Positions 1-5,595 of a stretch of DNA of 5,595 nt are shown here, piece after piece; within the stretch, counting starts at the first letter, position 1; every line of letters starts with the position of its first letter. A program made the translations under genes and the position numbers. Source of the DNA: Candidatus Lindowiibacteriota bacterium (GTDB lineage Bacteria > Lindowbacteria > 2-12-FULL-62-27); assembly GCA_023249255.1 (NCBI GenBank), contig JAHFCY010000081.1, positions 1-5,595 on the forward strand, in the 5' to 3' direction. Under the pieces are notes generated by a model. That model was not told where the DNA came from and made no database searches. It saw nothing but the letters and a program-made list of their open reading frames with translations.

Positions 1-141
1 ATGGGATATGTCCTCAAATCGATCGCCCAGCCGGCATCGATCGAAATTTGGTGGTTGAAGTCGGGCGCTCTTGCCGCCCTCGCCGGCGCCGCGTTTGCCG
101 CGATGGCCGTGTATTTTGCCATTCGAGCGGTTCGAGGATGA
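1..141 (+). CDS. Small or 5'-truncated ORF ending in a transmembrane segment
   Basis: The frame is open from the first base to a TGA at 139-141 and gives 46 residues. An ATG lies at position 1, but no upstream sequence is visible, so it is unclear whether this is a whole small protein or the C-terminus of a longer one. After a polar start and an IWWLK stretch (residues 16-20), residues 21-41 are almost entirely Ala, Gly, Leu, Phe, Met and Val. That segment is flanked by Lys20 and Arg42, as in a single membrane helix followed by a short basic tail. No family is recognised. It ends 22 bases before the -35 box of the acpP promoter, so it is probably the last gene of a separate upstream unit. A C-terminal fragment of a membrane protein seems more likely than a standalone microprotein. 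Confidence 0.4.
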   Translation: MGYVLKSIAQPASIEIWWLKSGALAALAGAAFAAMAVYFAIRAVRG

Positions 142-163
142 TTGCGCCGTTTGCAACATTTCC

Positions 164-192
164 TTGACAGTTCCTGCAAGACGACGTAGATT
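164..192 (+). promoter_or_regulatory. Sigma70-type promoter for acpP
   Basis: A perfect TTGACA (164-169) is followed, after exactly 17 bases, by TAGATT (187-192), which matches the TATAAT consensus at four of six positions. Initiation would be expected near 198-200, giving a leader of about 35 bases before the acpP ATG. It lies just after the upstream stop codon and just before the acpP ribosome binding site. This suggests that acpP, probably with fabF, starts its own transcript. It is a motif match only. Confidence 0.6.
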
Positions 193-233
193 TCGGCTCA
201 TAAGAGGGTTGGTGAACCAATCAAGGAGTTGAA

Positions 234-491
234 ATGGTGACTCGCGAGGAAATTTTTCGGCGCGTTCAGGACATCATCATCGACCGCCTGAACGTGAAGA
301 AGGACAAGATTACCCTGGATGCAACATTTCTGGATGATCTGGGCGCCGATTCGTTGGAATTGACAGAGCTTGTGCTGGCGGTTGAGGAGGAATTCAGCCT
401 CAAAATCCCGGACGAGCAGATCGAGCAACTGACGAGCGTCGGCAAAGTCGTGGCGTTTGTCGAATCCTGCTTGAGCGCATCTTCCGGCTGA
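234..491 (+). CDS. acpP: Acyl carrier protein of type II fatty-acid synthesis
   Basis: This 85-residue acidic protein is a little longer than the usual 75-80. The carrier motif LGADSLELTELV (residues 36-47) contains Ser40, which in this family receives 4'-phosphopantetheine from holo-ACP synthase. Around it are the expected helix I (about 4-17), the long recognition helix II (about 40-54, with VEEEF), the IPDEQIEQL segment (58-66) and a last helix (about 69-80). In the cytoplasm it carries malonyl and growing acyl chains as thioesters between the fatty-acid synthesis enzymes. The ATG at 234 is well supported: AAGGAG at 223-228 sits five bases upstream, the clearest Shine-Dalgarno in the window. 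The promoter at 164-192 lies directly in front, and fabF follows in the same direction. The tail SCLSASSG (78-85) is outside the conserved fold. A specialised ACP cannot be fully excluded, but proximity to a FabF favours the housekeeping one. Confidence 0.93.
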   Translation: MVTREEIFRRVQDIIIDRLNVKKDKITLDATFLDDLGADSLELTELVLAVEEEFSLKIPDEQIEQLTSVGKVVAFVESCLSASSG

Positions 492-542
492 CCGGTCGGA
501 ATTTTCTGAAATGGCCCCCATTCGCCGCATCACACTGACAGT

Positions 543-579
543 TCCGCGGGCTTCGCCGGATTGTCCGGCAAAGCGCGGA
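543..579 (+). other. Strong bulged RNA hairpin in the acpP-fabF gap
   Basis: The left arm 543-560 and right arm 564-579 are inverted repeats around a TTG loop (561-563). The inner ten pairs match at nine positions (CTTCGCCGGA against TCCGGCAAAG). After a two-base GG bulge (549-550), another six pairs (TCCGCG against CGCGGA) extend the stem. No T-run follows, so it is not a classical intrinsic terminator. It begins 51 bases after the acpP stop and ends 38 bases before the fabF ATG. It could protect the 3' end of acpP mRNA, act as a processing site, or lower read-through into fabF. These roles are inferred from position alone. Confidence 0.55.
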
Positions 580-599
580 GAAGTCTGCCGTGGAGTGAG

Positions 600-604
600 G
601 GAGG
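600..604 (+). promoter_or_regulatory. Ribosome binding site supporting the fabF start at 618
   Basis: GGAGG at 600-604, within a purine-rich run (592-608), is the only Shine-Dalgarno-like sequence before fabF. Its 13-base spacing to the ATG at 618 is long. The alternative in-frame TTG at 561 lies in the loop of the preceding hairpin, lacks a binding site, and would add 19 unconserved residues, so 618 is preferred. Confidence 0.5.
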
Positions 605-617
605 GGAACAGCGCAGG

Positions 618-1868
618 ATGAATCGTCGCCGTGTCGTGGTGACCGGTCTGGGCGTCGTCGCGCCAAACGGCGTTGGTGTGCCCGCATTTTGGGAGTCATG
701 CCGGGAGGGGCGAAGCGGTATCGGGCCCATCACGATCCTGGATCCCTCGCCCTATCCCACCCGGTTCGGCGGGGAAATCAAAAACTACGATCCGCTGAAT
801 TTTTTCGAAAAAAATGAAGCCCGAAAAATTGACCGATTCGCCCAATTCGCGCTGATCGCGTGCCGGGAGGCGGTACAGCAGGCGGGGTTGGGAGAAGACG
901 TGGTTAGGCCCGTGGCCGACCGGATCGGTGTCGTGATCGGATCCGGCATGGGCGGATTCACGACGATCGAAAGCCAGCACAAGCGGCTGATGGAGCACGG
1001 ACCCCGCCGGATTTATCCGTTTCTCATTCCAATGATGATCGTCAACATCGCCGCCGGAGAAGTCGCCATCCGGCATGGATTCAAAGGCCCCAATACATCG
1101 ATGGTGTCGGCTTGCACGACCGGCAATCACTGCATTGGATTCGGGCTTCGCACGATCCAGTACGGCGACGCCGACGCGATGATCGTCGGTTCCAGTGAAG
1201 CCGGCATCACGCATATTTCGCTGGCGGGATTTTCCATCATGCGCGCGCTTTCAACGCGAAACGATGGGCCGGAGAAAGCCAGCCGGCCGTTTGACCGTGA
1301 CCGCGACGGGTTTGTGCTTTCGGAAGGCGCGGGCGTCATCGTCCTGGAGGAACTGGAATTTGCGAAACGTCGCGGCACGCCGATCCTCGCCGAGATTATC
1401 GGATACGCGGCCAACAGCGACGCCCACCACATCACGGCGCCCTGCCCCGACGGCGAAGGCGCCCGAAGCGTCATGCGGCTGGCCGTGAAAGACGCCGGTC
1501 TTCAGCCGTCCGACATCGACTACATCAACGCCCACGGGACATCCACGCAACTCAATGACAAGGCGGAAACCTTTGCGATCAAGGAAGTCTTCGGCGACCA
1601 TGCGCGCAAAGTCAAAATCAGTTCGACCAAATCCGTTCACGGCCACCTGCTCGGCGCCGGCGCTTCCGTCGAGGCTGTCGCAACAGTCTGCGCGATCCGG
1701 GAAGGCGTGGTGCCGCCGACGATCAACTATACGACGGCCGATCCCGACTGCGACCTCGACTACACGCCGAACGCCAAAGTCGCCCACCAGATCCGCCACG
1801 CCATGTCCAACGCGTTTGGATTCGGCGGGCACAATGGCAGTGTGGTGTTCAAAAAATATGAAGAATAA
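618..1868 (+). CDS. fabF: Beta-ketoacyl-ACP synthase II
   Basis: The protein has 416 residues, a normal length for the family. It catalyses the decarboxylative Claisen condensation of malonyl-ACP with acyl-ACP, extending the chain by two carbons in the cytosol. It begins with MNRRRVVVTGLGVVAPNG, the standard FabF opening. The thiolase-fold Cys-His-His triad is intact: Cys166 in VSACTTGNH, His306 in NAHGTST and His343 in the KSVHGHLLGAGAS segment, with the conserved Lys338. The GFGG loop (401-404) near the C-terminus is the gating region of KAS II enzymes. RTIQYGDAD (178-186) and ALSTRND...RPFDRDRDGFVLSEGAG (210-239) resemble proteobacterial FabF. Cys166 and the decarboxylating His pair distinguish it from chain-length-factor homologues, where Cys is replaced. 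The neighbouring acpP encodes its substrate carrier. FabB is an alternative, but length, motifs and context favour FabF. It probably shares the acpP promoter, with the hairpin at 543-579 between them. Confidence 0.95.
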   Translation: MNRRRVVVTGLGVVAPNGVGVPAFWESCREGRSGIGPITILDPSPYPTRFGGEIKNYDPLNFFEKNEARKIDRFAQFALIACREAVQQAGLGEDVVRPVADRIGVVIGSGMGGFTTIESQHKRLMEHGPRRIYPFLIPMMIVNIAAGEVAIRHGFKGPNTSMVSACTTGNHCIGFGLRTIQYGDADAMIVGSSEAGITHISLAGFSIMRALSTRNDGPEKASRPFDRDRDGFVLSEGAGVIVLEELEFAKRRGTPILAEIIGYAANSDAHHITAPCPDGEGARSVMRLAVKDAGLQPSDIDYINAHGTSTQLNDKAETFAIKEVFGDHARKVKISSTKSVHGHLLGAGASVEAVATVCAIREGVVPPTINYTTADPDCDLDYTPNAKVAHQIRHAMSNAFGFGGHNGSVVFKKYEE

Positions 1869-2064
1869 AAACCTTTAGCCACAGACTCACACGCACAGAC
1901 AATCACAGACACAGACAGTTTTTTGCAGAAACAAGTGGGTGCCGGTGAGTGCAGGTGGGAGTCTGTCTGTGAGTGGCCAATGGTTTCATCCTATAATCCC
2001 CCCAACTTCCCTGTCTGTGTCTGTCTGTGCCTGTGTTTGTCTGTGTGTGGCTTGATTTTTATTT
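1867..2064. terminator. Possible bidirectional terminator between convergent genes
   Basis: The inverted arms at 1877-1918 and 2011-2052 would form a long interrupted stem in transcripts from either strand. On the plus strand the stem is followed after three bases by TTTTTATTT (2056-2064). On the minus strand the outer end is followed after five bases by five Ts (complement of A-run 1867-1871). This symmetry and the placement between convergent stop codons fit a shared terminator for fabF and the peptidase gene. The 92-base loop and the stem mismatches make it an unusual one, and the T-runs overlap the ends of both coding regions. Confidence 0.4.
1877..2052. repeat. CACAGA/TCTGTG inverted-repeat intergenic element
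   Basis: Two 42-base arms, 1877-1918 and 2011-2052, are reverse complements at 33 of 42 positions without gaps. The outer seven bases (AGCCACA with TGTGGCT) and the inner fourteen (ACAGACACAGACAG at 1905-1918 with 2011-2024) match perfectly. The left arm is nearly all C and A, built from CACAGA units; the right arm is T/G-rich. The 92-base centre holds a T6 run (1919-1924) and a degenerate block in the right-arm orientation (about 1935-1978), ending in GTCTGTCTGTGAGTGGCC. The element covers most of the 190 bases between the stops of fabF and the minus-strand peptidase gene. No coding potential, transposase or clear target duplication is seen. It could be a dispersed intergenic repeat, a transcript-end structure, or both. 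Confidence 0.75.
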
Positions 2065-3171
2065 CCTCCATACCAGCCGCGCGACTCTGCGGCCGTCCTG
2101 AAACTCATATCCCCATCTTGTCCGTTTCGCGTCTTTTGGCCGCACATCCACGTGAATGTGATAGCTGGTGTAATATTTTCCGCCCGGAAGCCTGTGCTTG
2201 TATTCATACAGCCCGATTCCGCCCGGCTCGATCGCGCCGGCATTTTCCAGATAATCGCAAATTTGCGCCAGATTCGCCGCGTCGTAGATGTTCACTTTCC
2301 CGTCCTGATTGAGATCGTCGAATTCTCCGTCAGCCGGATTCGAATCCACGATGATGTCGGCCGCAAGGCCGTACTGGTGATATGAATTGTAGGCGGCCTC
2401 CGGCACCGCGTGGTTGTAGTCCGGCGTCCGGTATCCGCTCAAAACGCGGATGCCCTTGCATTGAAAATTCGGCGATCGGTCGATCAGCGTCACAAGTTTC
2501 TCGACTTTCTGGATCAGCGAATACCGGATCACCGCATATTTCGGAAAAAATCGCCGTTGGTCGTCCGTTCGCGAGTTGCTCACAAAATCGTGAATATGAA
2601 ACTGACTCGACAGGTGCAGTTCCATGAGCTCGGGCCATATTTCAACGAACCGGTCCGGGATCGAGCGGCCACCCGCCGGCGGCGGATACTGGCCGATAAG
2701 ATAGCCGTTGATCCGGCTGCGTTGAAACCGGATGGCCTTGGGAACAAGAACGGTGAGCGTCAGCGTGTCGGCCGGTGAGCGCGGCGTTGGCCGATAGGTC
2801 AACAGCATCGGGAACGATCCACCGGTGTCCGGAAGCATGAGCGCAAGCTCTCCGTTTCTGCGGACCACGTATCCTCCGACTTGATCGAACGAGGGCGTCA
2901 TCTGGACCGCAATGGTGTGGTCAACCGACGTATCGGCCGGCCGGGCCATCTCGATCGCCACGTCAAGACGGCTCGACGGCGCGGCGACGATCGCCATGCC
3001 CGGATCCAGCGTGGCCGTATAGGAGATCGAATCGTAGTAGTCGGTCCAACGGCATCTGAACGAAAAGCGAAATTCCTCACCGACCCCCAGTACGCGGTCG
3101 GCCGCCAAAACTTCTCCGGCAAACATCCCCCATCCGAGGAGAATTGCCGTCAGAATTCGTCGCATCGACAT
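2059..3171 (-). CDS. Exported M15/DUF882-like peptidase with EF-hand loop
   Basis: The protein has 370 residues. It opens with a Sec signal peptide: MSMRR, a hydrophobic core (about 6-21) and a likely cut after VLA (21-23); no lipobox Cys. Residues 25-230 are not recognised and look beta-rich; INGYLIGQYPPP lies at 154-165. The C-terminal part carries M15/DUF882 hallmarks: VLSGYRTPDYN (243-253), SYHQYGLAAD with putative zinc ligands His265 and Asp272, then YHIHVDV with His340. Known relatives are D,D- or L,D-carboxypeptidases cutting peptidoglycan stem peptides, so periplasmic wall trimming is inferred. Between the two motifs lies a textbook 12-residue EF-hand/dockerin-type loop, Asp286 to Asp297 (DLNQDGKVNIYD), probably binding calcium. 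The start at 3171 has only a weak GGA-type binding site; Met3 (3165) is an alternative. The gene stands alone, convergent with fabF and divergent from alaS. Substrate specificity cannot be read from sequence. Confidence 0.75.
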   Translation of the reverse strand: MSMRRILTAILLGWGMFAGEVLAADRVLGVGEEFRFSFRCRWTDYYDSISYTATLDPGMAIVAAPSSRLDVAIEMARPADTSVDHTIAVQMTPSFDQVGGYVVRRNGELALMLPDTGGSFPMLLTYRPTPRSPADTLTLTVLVPKAIRFQRSRINGYLIGQYPPPAGGRSIPDRFVEIWPELMELHLSSQFHIHDFVSNSRTDDQRRFFPKYAVIRYSLIQKVEKLVTLIDRSPNFQCKGIRVLSGYRTPDYNHAVPEAAYNSYHQYGLAADIIVDSNPADGEFDDLNQDGKVNIYDAANLAQICDYLENAGAIEPGGIGLYEYKHRLPGGKYYTSYHIHVDVRPKDAKRTRWGYEFQDGRRVARLVWRK

Positions 3172-3279
3172 GAACAGATTTTTCCATAAATACCGGCCGG
3201 GCGAAACAGGACGGGGAACTTTAATACAGGAACGCGGCGCCCGGATTCAGAGCGGCTCCACAATTGCAGTCGATCATCC

Positions 3280-3309
3280 TTGCCGAGTTGTGCCATCTTA
3301 GGGCATAAT
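3280..3309 (+). promoter_or_regulatory. Likely promoter for alaS
   Basis: CATAAT (3304-3309) matches the -10 consensus at five of six positions, and TTGCCG (3280-3285) matches the -35 at four of six with an 18-base spacer. The predicted leader is about 40 bases and has no leader peptide or T-box-like structure that I can see. The rest of the 184-base divergent gap (3172-3355) contains a CCGGCCGG palindrome (3193-3200) but no convincing minus-strand promoter for the peptidase gene. Confidence 0.5.
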
Positions 3310-3355
3310 AAATGCCAATGAATTTTCTGCAATCTGTATTTGTCCGGCGAGCGCC

Positions 3356-5595
3356 ATGAAAGGCGCCGAAATTCGCGAGGCGTTTTTGTCCTATTTCGAA
3401 AAGAACGGCCACACACGTGCGCCAAGCGCCCCGCTGGTGCCCAGGGACCGGACGCTCCTCTTCAACATCGCCGGCATGGTGCCGTTCAAACCGTATTTTC
3501 TGGGGGAAGTCCCGCCTCCCTACTCGCGCGCAACCTCGTCCCAGAAATGCATCCGCACAAACGACATTGAGCGCGTCGGCACGACCGCCCGGCATCTCAC
3601 GTTTTTTGAAATGCTCGGCAATTTTTCGTTCGGCGATTATTTCAAACAGGATGCGATCCGGTTCGGCTGGGAATTTCTCACGGCCGTGGTTGGGCTTCCC
3701 AAGAACCGGCTCTACGCGTCAGTCTATGAAAAGGACGATGAGGCGTTCACGCTCTGGAACAAAATCGCCGGCCTTTCGGCCGACCGCATCATCCGGCTCG
3801 GCAAAGACAGCAATTTCTGGGAGGTCGGCCCGACCGGTCCCTGCGGGCCGTGCTCCGAGATTCTCTACGATCAAGGTCCGGAATTCAGTTGCGGCAAACC
3901 AACGTGCGCGCCCGGCTGCGACTGCGACCGCTACATGGAAGTGTGGAACCTCGTGTTCATGGAATTCAACCAGACTCCGGGCGAACTCCATCCCCTTCCC
4001 AAAAAGAACATCGACACCGGCATGGGACTCGAGCGCCTCACTGCAATTCTCCAGAAAAAGAAATCGAATTTCGACACCGATTTGATTTTTCCGATCATCG
4101 AAGCCGCGGAGGATGTCGCCGACCGGCACTGTTCGGACCCTTCGCATCGCATCGCGCTCAACGTCATCGGCGATCACATGCGCGCGGCGGCGTTTCTGCT
4201 GTCCGACGGCGTCCGGCCCTCCAACGAAGAACGCGGATATGTTCTTCGGCGGCTGATCCGCCGAGCGGCCGCGAACATGCGCAAACTCGGCGTGTCTGGC
4301 CCGTCGCTGTTCAAGCTTGTTCCTCGCGTCGTCGAGATGTTCGCTGATCCGTATATCGAACTTCGACGGGAGGCGGACACAATCACGCGTGAGCTTCGGG
4401 AAGAAGAAGAGCGCTTCGCCAAGACGCTGGATATCGGAGTCGCGCGGTTGACGGAATCCGCCGCCGCGCTGAAAAAATCCGGCGGCTGCGTTCTGCCCGG
4501 CGAAGAGGCTTTCGTCCTGTTTGACACGTACGGTTTTCCACTCGACCTCACGGAGGAATTTTTGAGCGCCGAAGGCATTCGCGTTGACCGCGCCGTGTTC
4601 GACCGGGAGATGGAAGCGCAGAAAACGCGGGCGCGGTCGGCGTTTCAGGCGAAACACACGGGCGCCGAAGCGATCTACATGTCGCTTGGAGAGACGACGC
4701 GGTTTGTAGGATACGCCGCCGCGACGGCCGAGGCCGCCGTGACGCGCGTTGCCCGGGACGGCTCGTTTGTTGATTCGGCAGCCGAAGGCGAATCCGTCGA
4801 ACTCGTGTTTGACTCCACGCCCCTGTATGCCGAGCGGGGCGGCCAGGTCGGAGATCACGGGATGGCGCGTGGGCCGGGCGTCGATTTGGAGATCGGAGAC
4901 TGCCAGCCTGTCGGAAAAGTCTGCGTTCACCGCGCGACGGTTCGCCGAGGCCGTGTTTGCGTCGGTGACAAGATCGAGGTGTCGGTCGACCCGGTTCGTC
5001 GGGCGGCCATCATGAAAAATCATACCGGAACCCACCTGTTGCATGCCGCCCTTCGGCGGACGCTCGGCGATCATGTCAAACAGGCCGGGTCGCTCGTCGC
5101 GCCGGACCGCCTGCGATTCGATTTCACTCACGGCGCAGCGCTTGGCGATCAGGCTCCGCGGATTGAAGCCTCGGTGAACCACTGGATACTGGAAAATCTT
5201 CCGGTGAGCGTGTCCGAAATGACGATGGCCGAGGCGCAGAAAACCGGCGCGATGATGCTGTTTGACGAGAAGTACGGCGACCGCGTCCGGGTCGTCCGCG
5301 TCGGCGGGGGAGAATCGGTTGAACTCTGCGGCGGCACGCATTGCCGGATGACGGGCGAGATCGGATTTTTCAAAATCATTTCCGATTCCGCGCTGGCATC
5401 AGGCGTTCGCCGCATTGAGGCGGTCACGGGCCTGGGTGCGTTGGAATATGTGCAAACCCTCGTGCGGGATGTCCGTACCGTCGAGCGCGCAGTCGGCGCG
5501 CCGCTGGCCGGATTGCCGGCGATGATCGAAAAAATTCAAAAGGAAAAAAAGGACATCGAGAAGAAACTCAAGGAGGCGCGAACGAAAGGCGGGTC
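3356..5595 (+). CDS. alaS: Alanyl-tRNA synthetase, C-terminus cut off by window end
   Basis: The frame stays open from the ATG at 3356 to the edge: 746 residues visible of the roughly 870-900 usual. It charges tRNA-Ala and edits mischarged Ser- and Gly-tRNA-Ala in the cytoplasm. The start MKGAEIREAFLSYFEKNGH aligns with the usual N-terminus, though only a poor Shine-Dalgarno (GGCGAG) precedes it. Class II motif 2 is RHLTFFEMLGNFSFGDYF (79-96), GPTGPCGPCSEI lies at 158-169, and motif 3 is GMGLERL (222-228). Cys179, 184, 188 and 190 form a CGKPTCAPGCDC cluster seen in many bacterial AlaS. RPSNEERGYVLRRLIRR (287-303) and FDTYGFPLDLT (389-399) mark the tRNA-recognition region; TPLYAERGGQVGD (488-500) leads into the editing domain. 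The editing-site zinc ligands are present: His556 and His560 (HTGTH), Cys658 and His662 (CGGTH). A Lys/Glu-rich coiled coil (about 723-742) begins the C-terminal region; the C-Ala domain would follow outside the window. Confidence 0.97.
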   Translation, partial: MKGAEIREAFLSYFEKNGHTRAPSAPLVPRDRTLLFNIAGMVPFKPYFLGEVPPPYSRATSSQKCIRTNDIERVGTTARHLTFFEMLGNFSFGDYFKQDAIRFGWEFLTAVVGLPKNRLYASVYEKDDEAFTLWNKIAGLSADRIIRLGKDSNFWEVGPTGPCGPCSEILYDQGPEFSCGKPTCAPGCDCDRYMEVWNLVFMEFNQTPGELHPLPKKNIDTGMGLERLTAILQKKKSNFDTDLIFPIIEAAEDVADRHCSDPSHRIALNVIGDHMRAAAFLLSDGVRPSNEERGYVLRRLIRRAAANMRKLGVSGPSLFKLVPRVVEMFADPYIELRREADTITRELREEEERFAKTLDIGVARLTESAAALKKSGGCVLPGEEAFVLFDTYGFPLDLTEEFLSAEGIRVDRAVFDREMEAQKTRARSAFQAKHTGAEAIYMSLGETTRFVGYAAATAEAAVTRVARDGSFVDSAAEGESVELVFDSTPLYAERGGQVGDHGMARGPGVDLEIGDCQPVGKVCVHRATVRRGRVCVGDKIEVSVDPVRRAAIMKNHTGTHLLHAALRRTLGDHVKQAGSLVAPDRLRFDFTHGAALGDQAPRIEASVNHWILENLPVSVSEMTMAEAQKTGAMMLFDEKYGDRVRVVRVGGGESVELCGGTHCRMTGEIGFFKIISDSALASGVRRIEAVTGLGALEYVQTLVRDVRTVERAVGAPLAGLPAMIEKIQKEKKDIEKKLKEARTKGG

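Noticed and set aside
16-44. Paired ATCGATCG motifs (18-25 and 37-44) forming a small inverted repeat
   Set aside because: It lies within an apparent coding frame, and short CGATCG palindromes are common; nothing links it to a binding site.
561-617. N-terminal extension of fabF from TTG at 561
   Set aside because: The extra 19 residues are not part of the FabF fold, the TTG is in a hairpin loop without a binding site, and the ATG at 618 gives the family's normal N-terminus.
1251-1832. 193-codon minus-strand open frame opposite fabF
   Set aside because: It is a shadow of fabF codon usage with no recognisable domain and no binding site.
1877-2052. CRISPR array or tandem repeat
   Set aside because: There are no regular repeats with unique spacers. 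The CACAGA units are irregularly spaced and arranged as inverted arms.
1877-2052. Classical MITE with target-site duplication
   Set aside because: The 7-bp terminal inverted match would fit, but the flanking bases show no direct duplication, so insertion cannot be claimed from this copy alone.
1923-2312. 129-codon plus-strand open frame crossing the repeat element
   Set aside because: It starts at a non-ATG codon inside the repeat, translates the TCTGTG tract into a Cys/Leu/Val run, and then overlaps the peptidase gene antisense.
4223-4231. Glu at AlaS residue 292 in SNEERGYVLRR where Gly is commonly found
   Set aside because: This is a single substitution next to intact flanking residues, in an otherwise complete enzyme, and is probably lineage variation.
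3719-5341. 540-codon open frame on the minus strand opposite alaS
   Set aside because: It lies wholly antisense to an unmistakable alaS with intact motifs. Its Arg-rich, low-complexity translation shows no domain, and long antisense frames are common in GC-rich coding DNA.

Overview
The window is moderately GC-rich bacterial chromosomal DNA carrying housekeeping and cell-envelope genes. An exported M15-type peptidase with an EF-hand/dockerin-like loop, proteobacterial-looking FabF motifs and a low-complexity CACAGA intergenic repeat suggest an uncultivated, probably diderm lineage, perhaps on the PVC or Proteobacteria/Desulfobacterota side. No single gene fixes the phylum, so this is a weak inference. 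There is no rRNA, tRNA, CRISPR array, insertion sequence or phage gene in the window. Layout: (a) 1-141, the end of a small or truncated ORF with one C-terminal membrane segment. (b) 164-192, a good sigma70-type promoter, followed by acpP (234-491, acyl carrier protein). (c) A strong bulged hairpin at 543-579 in the acpP-fabF gap, then fabF (618-1868, beta-ketoacyl-ACP synthase II). (d) 1869-2058, the gap between convergent genes, almost filled by a 176-bp element with long imperfect inverted arms built on CACAGA/TCTGTG. (e) 2059-3171 on the minus strand, a secreted M15/DUF882-like peptidase with an EF-hand loop between its metal-binding motifs. (f) 3172-3355, a divergent intergenic region holding a likely alaS promoter. 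(g) alaS (3356 onward, alanyl-tRNA synthetase), which runs off the right edge before its stop. acpP and fabF form a functional pair: the carrier protein delivers malonyl and acyl chains to the condensing enzyme of type II fatty-acid synthesis. The hairpin between them could allow much more ACP than FabF to be made. The peptidase probably trims peptidoglycan stem peptides outside the cytoplasmic membrane and is transcribed as a single gene. alaS is transcribed away from it. The least ordinary part of the window is the CACAGA/TCTGTG inverted element at 1877-2052. It is symmetrical, has a T-run just outside the stem on both strands, and contains a third, degenerate block that could pair with the left arm in a competing structure.
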